A stretch of DNA of 58,708 bases from assembly GCA_030539035.1 (NCBI GenBank), contig JAUNSU010000010.1, positions 1-58,708 of the forward strand, written 5' to 3'. Below the pieces are notes generated by a model. The model had not been told where the DNA came from, searched no databases, and saw nothing but the letters and a program-made list of their open reading frames with translations. Within the stretch, counting starts at the first letter, position 1. The number at the start of each line of letters is the position of its first letter. Origin of the DNA: Planctomycetia bacterium (GTDB lineage Bacteria > Planctomycetota > Planctomycetia > Pirellulales > Thermoguttaceae). Below are positions 35,323-44,800 of this stretch, one piece after another. The position numbers and the translations under genes were made by a program.

Positions 35323-36666
35323 ATGTTTAAGAGAATATTGATTGCGAATCGGGGCGAGATCGCTTTGCGGATCATGCGCGCTTGCCGTGAGTTGGGAGTG
35401 GAAACGGTTGCCGTCTGCAGTGAAGCGGATCGGGGAAGCTCTTGGCTCGAAATGGCGGATCGTTCGATTTGTATCGGACCGGCACCGGCAAATCAAAGTT
35501 ATCTGAAAATTGAAAGAATTATCAGCGCCGCCGAATTGGGGGATGTTGACGCCATTCATCCCGGATACGGGTTTCTCGCCGAAAATTCCCATTTCGCGGA
35601 TGTTTGCCGCAGCTGCGGATACGAATTTATCGGGCCTTCGGTCCAGGCAATAGATCTGTTGGGAGATAAAAATTCCGCGCGTCAAATCGCAAAAAAGGGC
35701 GGGGTTCCCACCGTTCCCGGCAGTGATGGACTGATCACTTCAGAAAAACAGGCAAAAGCCATCGCTCAAGAGATCGGATATCCGGTTCTCGTGAAAGCAT
35801 CGGCGGGAGGAGGCGGACGGGGAATGCGAGTGGCCCGATCGCCCGAACAGTTGGGAACCGCGATCATGCAGGCCGGACAGGAAGCGGAAGCCGCCTTCGG
35901 AAACGGGGAACTCTATCTGGAAAAGTATATCGAGGGTCCGCGCCATGTGGAAGCCCAGATCATTGCGGATAATTTCGGCAATGTTTGCCATCTTTGGGAA
36001 AGGGACTGTTCCGCGCAGCGCCGCCATCAGAAGTTGATCGAAGAGAGTCCTGCTCCCAATTTGAGCGTGAAAACGCGAAAAGCTCTTTGCGAATCCGCGG
36101 CCCGTTTGGCGAAAGAATCCGGATACACAAACGCCGGAACTGTCGAATTCATCGTTGACAAGGATGAGAATTATTATTTTATTGAAATGAATGCGCGAAT
36201 TCAGGTGGAGCATCCGGTTACTGAATTAGTAACGGGAATCGATCTGATCAAAACACAGATGATCGTTGCTTCCGGTGAGAAATTGCCCTTTAAACAGAAG
36301 GACGTGGAGCATAATGGATGCGCGATTGAATGCCGGATAAATGCCGAGGATCCCGATCATCAATTTCGTCCCTGTCCCGGAAAGATCAATCAGATGATTA
36401 TTCCGGGCGGATTCGGCGTCCGGTTCGATTCCCATGTTCATTCCGGATATACGGTGAGTCCTTATTACGATTCCATGGTCGGAAAATTGCTTGTTCATCA
36501 GCCGACCCGGGAAGAAGCAATCGCCTGTATGGTTCGTTGTCTGCGGGAATTCAAGGTCGAAGGGATCAAAACATCCATTCCGCTTCAATTGAAAATTCTG
36601 GAACATCCCGACTTCATTGCCGGAAAAATTGATACCGGATTCATTGAACGAAATATGATGAAATAA
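35323..36666 (+). CDS. accC: Biotin carboxylase subunit of acetyl-CoA carboxylase
   Basis: 447 residues; the ATG at 35323 starts [18 protein letters not shown], the universal AccC opening. ATP-grasp fold with [16 protein letters not shown], the glycine loop [59 protein letters not shown] (catalytic residues) and the C-terminal RINAEDP. It carboxylates biotin on AccB with bicarbonate and ATP. accA and accD are not in the window. A stem-loop after the stop and the change of subject to TrkH suggest the operon ends here. Confidence 0.97.
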   Translation: MFKRILIANRGEIALRIMRACRELGVETVAVCSEADRGSSWLEMADRSICIGPAPANQSYLKIERIISAAELGDVDAIHPGYGFLAENSHFADVCRSCGYEFIGPSVQAIDLLGDKNSARQIAKKGGVPTVPGSDGLITSEKQAKAIAQEIGYPVLVKASAGGGGRGMRVARSPEQLGTAIMQAGQEAEAAFGNGELYLEKYIEGPRHVEAQIIADNFGNVCHLWERDCSAQRRHQKLIEESPAPNLSVKTRKALCESAARLAKESGYTNAGTVEFIVDKDENYYFIEMNARIQVEHPVTELVTGIDLIKTQMIVASGEKLPFKQKDVEHNGCAIECRINAEDPDHQFRPCPGKINQMIIPGGFGVRFDSHVHSGYTVSPYYDSMVGKLLVHQPTREEAIACMVRCLREFKVEGIKTSIPLQLKILEHPDFIAGKIDTGFIERNMMK

Positions 36667-36681
36667 GTTGATCCTGAACAG

Positions 36682-36704
36682 GCTGATCCTGATCGGGGAT
36701 CAGC
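36682..36704 (+). terminator. Stem-loop after accC
   Basis: GCTGATCC and GGATCAGC form an 8-bp stem with a 7-nt loop, 16 nt after the accC stop. The following sequence TTCTGCGG is only weakly U-rich, so efficiency is uncertain. Confidence 0.5.
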
Positions 36705-36759
36705 TTCTGCGGTATTCTTTGCAGAATCCTTTTCCTTTTGATATAAATCGCAGGTTTTC

Positions 36760-38532
36760 ATGGATTTTCGGTTAATCAGCAGATATCTTGGTGCCGTTTC
36801 GATTATTATCGGATTGAGCATGATATTCAGTCTCCCGTGGGCTTTCGAATTTGCCGGAGGATCCTGGGAGGCGGAATCGTCGGGATTCTATGGACTTCTT
36901 CTCTCCATGCTGATCTGCTTTATCGTCGGTCTCCTGCTTCGTTTTTTCGGGAGAACATCGACCGATCTTCCCCTTCGGAAAGAAGCGATGGCGGTCGTGG
37001 GATTGAGCTGGATCATTGCGACTCTGCTGGCTTGTCTTCCCTATTTATTCAGCGGAACAGAACGGGCTCCCGGCTCTCCAATGAGTATCGCGGACGCAAT
37101 TTTTGAGACGGAGTCCGGATTAAGCACGACCGGGGCCTCCGTTTTTGATGAGCTGGAAGATCCTTTCGTCGTTCCGCGCACGATCCTTTTTTGGCGAAGT
37201 ACAACCATGTTCCTCGGCGGCCTTGGATTTATGCTTTTATTCGTTGCCCTCCTTGGACATGGATCCTCGGCAAAGACGATTGTCAAATTTGAAAGAAGTC
37301 CGCTTTCCGGCGCAAATCCGGAGATCCGGATTCGGCAAATCGCAACGGCCCTGTTCCGGATCTATATCGGATTAAATGTCGTCTTCGTGATTTTATTGAA
37401 GATGCAGGGAATTTCCCTTTTTGATTCTCTTTGCCATTCTTTTTCGACGATCGCGACGGGCGGATTCAGTACTTTTAATTTGAGCGTGGGACATTTCGCT
37501 GCGGAAACCGATCTCAATGCAGGCCTGATCGAATATTCCTTTGTTCTGTTCATGATCCTGGGCGGAACGAATTTGACCCTTCTCTATTGGTGCATTTGCG
37601 GACAGCCGAAATTCCTTTTACAGGATATCGAATGGAGAACCTATCTTACGATCATTTTTGCCGCAACGGCTCTGATCTTTCTGTTTGGTTTGTTCTACGA
37701 TGAACTGAAGCCGTTTTCAAAGGACGATCTTCAGAAAACGGCGATGGTGTCCGCAGATCCGGGGGCAAGCCCTCTTCCCAAAAGCGGACCGCTTCCCAAC
37801 AGTGAGATCACGGTCAAGAAGGCCCTTTCTCAAAAGGCGGATTCTATTCCAAAATCGGAAGACGCTTCGAAATCAGGATCTGCTCCGAAGGCTCAAGCCG
37901 GGCAAAAGTCGGAATCTTCCCAAAATGTATCGCTGGAAACCTCTTTTCGGGTTGCTCTGTTCCAGGTCGTGTCCTTAATGACGACAACAGGATTTTGTAC
38001 CGCGCATTTTGAAACCTGGAGCGGACAGATGCTCTTTATTATCATGATCATTACCGTGATCGGCGGATGTTCCGGAAGTACGTCCGGAGGAACGAAAGTT
38101 GTCCGTTGGCTGATCGGGGCAAAAGGCATTCATGGAGAATTGGAACGATCTTTCCGGCCCTCGGTGGTTCGGAGTCCAAGCCTGGGAGGAAACGTTCTGG
38201 ACAAGGATCTGATCTTCAGCGTGATCACGTTTCTTTTCTTTTTCCTGTGCATGGTTTTAATCACCGCGTTTTTGATCCTTGTTGTTGAACCGGATACCTA
38301 TTGGATCGAGTCGGGACGGGGAATAGAAACAAAAACGATCGACGTTTTTTCCATTTCACTCGCCGCTTATTCCACCATCGGGCCCGGACTCGGTGTTGTC
38401 GGATCGCAGGAAAATTACGGAGCATTGACGGAATTTACAAAGTTTATTCTTTCTCTTTCCATGCTCCTCGGACGGCTTGAACTTTATATTATCCTTGTTC
38501 TTTTTACACCCTCCTTTTGGCGGCAGCGGTGA
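36760..38532 (+). CDS. trkH: TrkH-family potassium uptake channel with an internal insertion
   Basis: 590 residues. Four selectivity-filter loops are visible: STTGAS (about 122), ATGGFST (about 232), TTTGFCT (about 408) and STIGPGLG (about 538), the pseudo-fourfold pore of TrkH/KtrB. Charged and aromatic residues after each loop fit the family. TrkH imports K+ (or Na+-coupled K+) across the inner membrane and needs a TrkA regulator, which is not in the window. Residues about 317-392 form a Lys/Ser/Pro/Gly-rich low-complexity insertion (repeats of xPKSxxxSKSG) between the second and third repeats, absent from typical TrkH. It would lie outside the membrane. Confidence 0.9.
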   Translation: MDFRLISRYLGAVSIIIGLSMIFSLPWAFEFAGGSWEAESSGFYGLLLSMLICFIVGLLLRFFGRTSTDLPLRKEAMAVVGLSWIIATLLACLPYLFSGTERAPGSPMSIADAIFETESGLSTTGASVFDELEDPFVVPRTILFWRSTTMFLGGLGFMLLFVALLGHGSSAKTIVKFERSPLSGANPEIRIRQIATALFRIYIGLNVVFVILLKMQGISLFDSLCHSFSTIATGGFSTFNLSVGHFAAETDLNAGLIEYSFVLFMILGGTNLTLLYWCICGQPKFLLQDIEWRTYLTIIFAATALIFLFGLFYDELKPFSKDDLQKTAMVSADPGASPLPKSGPLPNSEITVKKALSQKADSIPKSEDASKSGSAPKAQAGQKSESSQNVSLETSFRVALFQVVSLMTTTGFCTAHFETWSGQMLFIIMIITVIGGCSGSTSGGTKVVRWLIGAKGIHGELERSFRPSVVRSPSLGGNVLDKDLIFSVITFLFFFLCMVLITAFLILVVEPDTYWIESGRGIETKTIDVFSISLAAYSTIGPGLGVVGSQENYGALTEFTKFILSLSMLLGRLELYIILVLFTPSFWRQR

Positions 38533-38622
38533 TCGGCGATGAGAAAGAGAATCGGTTTATAATGAAAAAAGGGAAACTGTCCCGAAGAATAATTTTTACA
38601 GAAATAGAAAAGGAATCGTACA

Positions 38623-39420
38623 ATGGAAAATTTGATCGTACTGGATCGGGAAAAGTGCACCGGCTGCGGACTTTGTCTTACAGATTGTTCCTATCGGAAT
38701 TATCTGTTCGAAGAGAAGGGAAAACCTCCTGTAATCGTTGAGGATGGATGTATTCAGTGCGGACACTGCGTTTGCAAATGTCCGACAGGTGCCCTTTCGG
38801 TCGGATCGATCAGCCCGAATACGATTCAATCGGTTGATTTCGGTAAAATCGCTTCTTTCGATCAATTTGCGGAACTGGTCAAGTATCGGCGATCCATTCG
38901 GGACTTTAAAAAGGATCCGATTCGACAGGAAGATCTTGATCGCCTTTTCGAAATGCTCCGCTGGGCGCCCACCGCCAAAAATCTGCTCATGATTAAATGG
39001 ATCGTTGTGAATGATTGGGATACGGTTCACGAACTCGCTTCTCTTCTTCTGGACGGTGTCCGGGATCAGGAATCGAGCGCGAAAATGATCAAGGCCTGGG
39101 ATGAGCAGGGATACGATTGGATCCATCGCGGTGCTCCTTGCCTTGCGATTGCGACCATGGAAGAAGAGACCATATGGACGATGACCGATGCCGCTATTGC
39201 TGCGGAAACCCTTGATCTCGGAGCCGCCGCGCTCGGAATCGGCGCCTGTTGGGCCGGCCTCTTTATGAACTTCATCGTTCAGAATGAAGCGGCCCGAAAG
39301 AGAATTGGCCTGTCGGAAAAACAAAAAGTCGGCGCCGCCTTAATGCTCGGATATCCTGCGGGAAAGAAGTATTCCAAAACGCCCCTGCGTCCGAAATGCG
39401 ATGTTCGATATGTTCAGTAA
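38623..39420 (+). CDS. Ferredoxin-nitroreductase fusion
   Basis: 265 residues behind AAAAGGAATC. The N-terminus holds two 4Fe-4S clusters: C12TGCGLCLTDC22 and C43IQCGHCVCKCP54. The rest is a nitroreductase-fold flavoprotein (SFDQFAELVKYRRSIRDFKK, MLRWAPTAKNLLMIKWIVVND, ALGIGACWAGLF). In anaerobes these fusions couple reduced ferredoxin to an FMN enzyme; the substrate is unknown. The bound FMN is inferred from RRSIRDF. Preceded by 90 bp and followed by a clear terminator, so monocistronic. Confidence 0.9.
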   Translation: MENLIVLDREKCTGCGLCLTDCSYRNYLFEEKGKPPVIVEDGCIQCGHCVCKCPTGALSVGSISPNTIQSVDFGKIASFDQFAELVKYRRSIRDFKKDPIRQEDLDRLFEMLRWAPTAKNLLMIKWIVVNDWDTVHELASLLLDGVRDQESSAKMIKAWDEQGYDWIHRGAPCLAIATMEEETIWTMTDAAIAAETLDLGAAALGIGACWAGLFMNFIVQNEAARKRIGLSEKQKVGAALMLGYPAGKKYSKTPLRPKCDVRYVQ

Positions 39421-39446
39421 AAGCGGATCTTCCGTTCCCCTTTTTT

Positions 39447-39479
39447 AAACCGGCTCTTGAAAAAGCCGGTTTTTCTTTT
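39447..39479 (+). terminator. Rho-independent terminator after the ferredoxin-nitroreductase
   Basis: Nine-base stem AAACCGGCT / AGCCGGTTT with an 8-nt loop, then TTCTTTT. Twenty-six bases after the stop. On the minus strand it is followed by TTTAAAAAA and could serve the convergent glycosidase-like gene too. Confidence 0.85.
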
Positions 39480-39531
39480 GATGATTTTTGAAAGTGCATC
39501 CCATGGATCATCCGAAGACCATTCGAAAAGA

Positions 39532-41535
39532 TTATTGGCCGCTTATCGCCAATATCTTTATCTCGAACGGAGCAAAGTTGACCTCATCGTTTTTCTTGTC
39601 CGGCCGAATTTGACCGTTGACCGGATCCCACCAGCTCCATGCTCCCGAAATCGGAACTCGAATCTTGACCGATACGGGAGTATTGGCTTCATTGAAAAGG
39701 AGATAAAAATGGACGCTGCCCTTTACCAAATGCCGAGCGCGAATATTTTTCTGATCTCCTTTTTCTGTTGAGATCAAACGGATGTCCGATCCGATTCGGG
39801 AGCGGATAATCCGGACAAGATCTTCATCATCGTTGGCGATCGGAACATGATCGAATTTCGGCGCATCTTTTGTGTATCGCAGAAGATGTCCGGAAGCGGC
39901 CAACTTTTCAAGGGCGGGGAGTGCTTCCGAAGGAATTTGGGATCCGGGGACAAGGATCAGAAGATCGTACTTCATCTTTGCGATACGGACCCCTTTTTCA
40001 TCAACGGAAGCCCGATCGAAAAGATCGCGGTATTCCAGATAATTGAAATCGATCTGATTTTCGAAGAGCGTTTTTGTTCCTGCTGAGGATACATTTTTAG
40101 CCGGAGCGAGAAGTGCGATTCGAATGATCGGTTGACAATCGGTGTTCAGCCAGCAGAGTCGGGAACATTGATCGGCAAACGGTTTAAACCGATTCCACCA
40201 TACGGCGTTGGGACCGACGTCCGGCGGCCGTTCTTCCCAACGGGGTCCCCGAATCGAGTAATAAAACGCGTGGGGAACAAGGAGATTTTGTCCGCGTATG
40301 ATACACCAGTTTGCGACCCATTGCATCTCCTCAAAAGTCAAGTCGTGTCCGAAAGCGCCGCATATTTCGTTCAGATTCCGGCGTTCGCCTGCATGCAGCA
40401 TTGCGCTGGAAGCGACCTTTCCCATCATGGAATGTTCCGGAGAAAACGCTTTTTCGCCCGGCTCAATATATCGCCAAACAATATCCTGTCCCGGAATCCC
40501 CATTTTTCGAAGAATTCCGAAATCGGAAGAAGCTTCCGGATGTCCGCACAGATCGACATGATGATCCAGACACCATTTTGAAAGAGATCCGTAGTAAACA
40601 TCCTCCAGAACCTGTTCCGCAGCGCGATAATAATCTTTTTGCTTTTGATCGGAGTCGGGTCGATCCTGATACCAGAGATCCGGCAGAAAAGGAGTGAAAT
40701 CGTATCCAAGGATCTTTTCGATTTTTTGCAGGGACTCTTTGCTGCCCGGCACCATTCCTTTACGCGGACCGCGGCCCATAATACTCGGTTCGTCGGTGAA
40801 GATTCCCATGATCGTCCTGTCTTCAAAGAAAGAACGGAATTCATCATGATATTTTTGATAAACAAGGCGAATAAAGCATTGGACGGCTTCCGGACAGAGG
40901 AGATCCGCGGCGGGAGGAAGTTCTTCGCGAAGGCCTTTTTTATTCTCATCGCCGATATAATGCAGTCCCCGGATATGTCCTTTTGCGAAAACCTGATCGA
41001 CAGCAATGCGATCTCCATTTGGCCGGTCAAAGATCCCGATTCGAATTCCCCCTTTTTCGACAGCAGGCGGATCTTCTCCTTTTTTAAGATCGATCTTCAT
41101 GAATCCTTTGGATGCATAGTTCGGATTCTCTGCGGCAACTTGTCCGCTGGAAGATCCCGACGGATACATTCCATCATCATAAAGAAGGACTTTCATTCCC
41201 CGTTTTTGCGCTTCCTGCAATGCGGTTCGCATCATTTCGATCATTTCGGGGCAAAGCCAGGTGCATTTTTCCGGGAGTCCAATTCGCGGATGGATCAGAA
41301 ATCCATGGACTCCATGTTTGTCGAAATCATCAATTTGCCGAATGATCTCATCCTTTTTCAATGTATCATTCCAGAACCAGAAAGGAATCAGTGAAAATTC
41401 CGATCCGGGCTTTTGAAATTCGCTTTGCAGCTGTTCGAGATTTGATTCTCCTGCGAACCCTTTGATGGAGCAAGGCAGTTCCAGCAGGGCAAGAAGATAT
41501 AAAACGAGCAGAACACCAAACAGTTTTTTATACAT
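39532..41535 (-). CDS. Secreted glycoside hydrolase-like protein
   Basis: 667 residues from the ATG at 41535 (an in-frame TTG is six bases upstream; AAAGG precedes). Signal peptide YKKLFGVLLVLYLLALLELPCSIKG. A TIM-barrel-like catalytic part follows: PFWFWNDTLKKDEIIRQI, HGVHGFLIHPRIGLPE, MKVLLYDDGMYPSG, IMGIFTDEPS (candidate acid glutamate) and LCGHPEASSDFGI. A C-terminal jelly-roll-like region ends with a WSWWDPVNGQI pattern. The pattern resembles proteins annotated as alpha-L-rhamnosidase-like (GH106-related) or unassigned glycosidases; the exact family and sugar are not established. Likely degrades host or plant glycans in the periplasm. Confidence 0.75.
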   Translation of the reverse strand: MYKKLFGVLLVLYLLALLELPCSIKGFAGESNLEQLQSEFQKPGSEFSLIPFWFWNDTLKKDEIIRQIDDFDKHGVHGFLIHPRIGLPEKCTWLCPEMIEMMRTALQEAQKRGMKVLLYDDGMYPSGSSSGQVAAENPNYASKGFMKIDLKKGEDPPAVEKGGIRIGIFDRPNGDRIAVDQVFAKGHIRGLHYIGDENKKGLREELPPAADLLCPEAVQCFIRLVYQKYHDEFRSFFEDRTIMGIFTDEPSIMGRGPRKGMVPGSKESLQKIEKILGYDFTPFLPDLWYQDRPDSDQKQKDYYRAAEQVLEDVYYGSLSKWCLDHHVDLCGHPEASSDFGILRKMGIPGQDIVWRYIEPGEKAFSPEHSMMGKVASSAMLHAGERRNLNEICGAFGHDLTFEEMQWVANWCIIRGQNLLVPHAFYYSIRGPRWEERPPDVGPNAVWWNRFKPFADQCSRLCWLNTDCQPIIRIALLAPAKNVSSAGTKTLFENQIDFNYLEYRDLFDRASVDEKGVRIAKMKYDLLILVPGSQIPSEALPALEKLAASGHLLRYTKDAPKFDHVPIANDDEDLVRIIRSRIGSDIRLISTEKGDQKNIRARHLVKGSVHFYLLFNEANTPVSVKIRVPISGAWSWWDPVNGQIRPDKKNDEVNFAPFEIKILAISGQ

Positions 41536-41666
41536 GGGCAACCTTTAACAGGAATTGAATGTGTCCGGGACATATTTTTCAGAAAGAGGAACATTAACAG
41601 ATCTTATTGTACTCTTCAGAATCCCGCGAGTCAAGAGAAGAGAATTGGAAATTTTTCTTCATAAAT

Positions 41667-41710
41667 GAGAATAAAAAAGAAGGAAAGGATCCAAAAATCC
41701 TTCCCTTCTT
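41667..41710 (-). terminator. Rho-independent terminator of the giant surface-protein gene
   Basis: On the minus strand AAGAAGGGAAGGAT and ATCCTTTCCTTCTT form a 14-bp stem with one mismatch and a 6-nt loop, followed by TTTTATTCTC. It lies about 100 bp after the stop codon at 41808. Confidence 0.85.
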
Positions 41711-41807
41711 CAACAACCATCACCAGGAGATATTTTTTGAAAGAAGCGTTCCTTTCGTTCCGGATCAGGGAGAAAGAACTCCCGGATCAAGGAAGAACGG
41801 ATTCGAT

Positions 41808-44800
41808 CTATCGTTCGGTGGAGACAGCGACGTTCGAATTGGAACGGTAAACAGCGGCTTCCGCAGATCCATCGCCGTCGAAGTCGGCCGCGGCCGGCTT
41901 GTCCCCTTCCTGTCCGAAAGTGAAGAAGACATCGGCGCGATAATCGCCGTTGGTATCGATCGACCATTTTCCATTATGGAAGAGTCCGATCTCATCAATT
42001 CCATCGCCGTTGAAGTCGGCAACGACGGGAATTCCGCCGGCTTCTCCGAAGTTTTCGACGAGGACATCGCCTTCATCCCAGCGTCCGTTTCCATTGATAT
42101 CGAGGAACCATTTATCTTTTCGATAAACACCGATCTTGGAGACACCATCCCCGCTCCAGTCGCCGGTAATCGCGATATCGCCTTCATTTCCGTATTCGAA
42201 GACGTGATCGATCAAGTCGAGTCGGAGCTGTCCATTATTTCGATGGACAAGTGTTCGATGGCCCGGGGTCGCATTATTGAATTCCGGCGGAACATTTTTC
42301 GGACGGGACACATTCACGTATTCATTCAAATCGGAAGGAAGGCCCGGTTCGGAAGCGATAGCGAGAGGATCTCCGGTCCATTGCGGTCCGAAAACGCCGA
42401 TATCGGCTTTTCCGTCGCCATCCCAGTCTCCCACGACAGGCTGATCGGTTTTATTTCCCATTTCCGCCCAGAGATCGTCTTCATCCCAAACACCGTCGCC
42501 ATTTCGATCGAGGAACCATTTTCCATTGACGAAGATCCCGATGCTTGCCAGGCCGTTTCCGTTCCAGTCGCCGACGACAGGAACCGCATCGCTTGCACCG
42601 AACGTGTATCGGGAAGCAACGGATCCGTCTTTGCCGCGAATGAGCCATTCACCGCCGTCGAGCCGATCGTTCGCGGAAAAGGAGACATTGACATATTCTC
42701 CCGCGTTCAAATAGCTTCGATATCCGGCCGTCGAATTAAGACCTTCGATCGATCGGGGATATCCGCCGTTCAAAACGCTCAGGTGCCAGGAGTACGAAGA
42801 AGGAAGTCCTCCTCCGCCGAAATAATTGACCGTATGTGTCGAAAGCATCGGCGGCTCAAATGTATAGTTGAAATTGGGGCCGCTCCCGCTGTAATATGTG
42901 TTTCCGGGAACATAAAGGGATGGGGTGGGCGTGTAATTTCCATAGGGAACATCTCCCGGAGGAGGTGTTTCCGAAGGGATCTCCAGTTCGCCGAAATTGT
43001 ACTGTTGACCATGTTCGCCGGATTTGACGACGATATCATAAAGATCGTCGTTTTTCATACTGCCGCCGAGCGTTCCAACGGTATCTTTTCCATCGTTGTA
43101 TTTTACCGGCTGGACTTCGGTGACGCGATAAGTATTATCGGGCGTCAAATTTCCAAAGCGGTAATATCCGTTGGAATCCGTTGTTTGCGTTCGGCCGGTT
43201 TTAACGTATTCCTGATTTACGGCGTCCCATTGCCAAAGAATGATCTCAACACCTTCGATTCGCTTTTCTCCATCTTCGAGAATTCCATTATCGTTGCTGT
43301 CGACATAAACGTATCCGCTGATCTTGCCCGGTTCCGGCGGAGCCAATTCTCCGAAATTGTAATTGATCCCATGTTCGTCCCATTTGATCCCGATATCGGT
43401 GAAATGATCATTTCCCGCGACCTTGCCAACTGTTCCTTCTTTTCCGGAAATGGTGCCGAGAGTATCTTTTCCATCATCCCAGCCTTCGGGCTGGATCTCT
43501 TTCAAAGCGTATTGCTGATTGATATCCAGATCGGAGAATTTGTAAAAGCCGCTTTCATTCGTTTTTGTTTCCGCGATCTTTGTGTATTCCCCGTCTTTGA
43601 GAATATAAAGTTCAACCGTTGTATTCGCGATCGGTTTTTCCGTTTTATCAAAAACACCGTCGTTGTTGTCGTCGGCATAAACGTATCCGGAAATTGATCC
43701 CTTCTTCAGTTCTCCGAAGTTGTAATCGATTCCATGTTCGTCCCATGCGACTTCAATACTGGAAAGCTCATCGTTGCCCAACGATCCCCCGAGAGATCCA
43801 ACGGCGTCTTTTCCATCCGAGAAACCGTCCGGCTGAGCTTCTTCCTTTACCGCGTACTCTTCATTGATGTCCAAATCGGAAAAGATGTAATGGCCCCGTT
43901 CATCGGAAACAGTTTCCGCAATCTTCAAATAGTTGGATCCGTCCCATTTGTAGAGTCCAACACGAACATTCGAGATTCCCGGTTCATCGGCATCAAAAAT
44001 TCCGTCATCGTTGAAGTCCTGATAGACATTTCCTTCAATCGATCCGAGCTTGAGTTCGCCGAAATTGTATTCGGTTCCATGCTGGTCCCATAGAATGGTG
44101 ATTTGCGAGAAATAATCGTTGGCCGAAATTCCGCCAAGCGATCCGATCGTGTCTTTTCCATCACTGTATTCTTCGGGTTGGGTCTCCTTGACCGCGTAAT
44201 CATATCCGATCGCAAGGCCGGTGAAAGAGTAAAAGCCTTTACTGTCGGTTGTCGTTGTTCGAAGAAGTTCGTATTTTTCTCCGGACCATTGATACAGGCC
44301 GACGGTAACCCCTTCGATCCCCGGTTCATCGGATTTGCTGAAGATGCCATTGTCGTTGCGGTCTTCGTATACATTTCCGGAAATCGATCCGAGCTTGAGT
44401 TCGCCGAAATTGTATTCCGAGGCTTCTTCCCCGAATTTGATCTCGATGTTGGAGAAGATGTCGTTGTCGGTTGTTCCCCCTTTGGATCCGATGTAATCTT
44501 TTCCGTCTGAGTATTCTTCGGGAACGGCTCCTTCGCGCACCTGATACACGGCGTTGACATTCTTTCGAATTCCATTGACTCGTGTTCCGTCGATTTCGAA
44601 CCGGTAAGCACCCTGATCGTTGGTGAATGTCGATTCGACATAAGTCCATTCGGTTCCGTCGTATTTCCAGAGTTCAACTTCAACGTTGGCGATTCCGGGT
44701 TCTCCGCTTTCCATATTATCGGCATCATTCCGGTCTTCGAAAACATTTCCGGAGATCGCGCCGGGAAGAACCTTGCTGAAATTATTGTCGGGTGCTTCGT

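Noticed and set aside
41607..43697. A 696-codon plus-strand frame opposite the giant surface protein
   Set aside because: It lies antisense to the repeat-rich 1383-residue gene. Repeated Ser/Ile/Phe/Asp wording is the reverse complement of the Asp/Gly-rich repeats. No signal peptide, ribosome site or family match.
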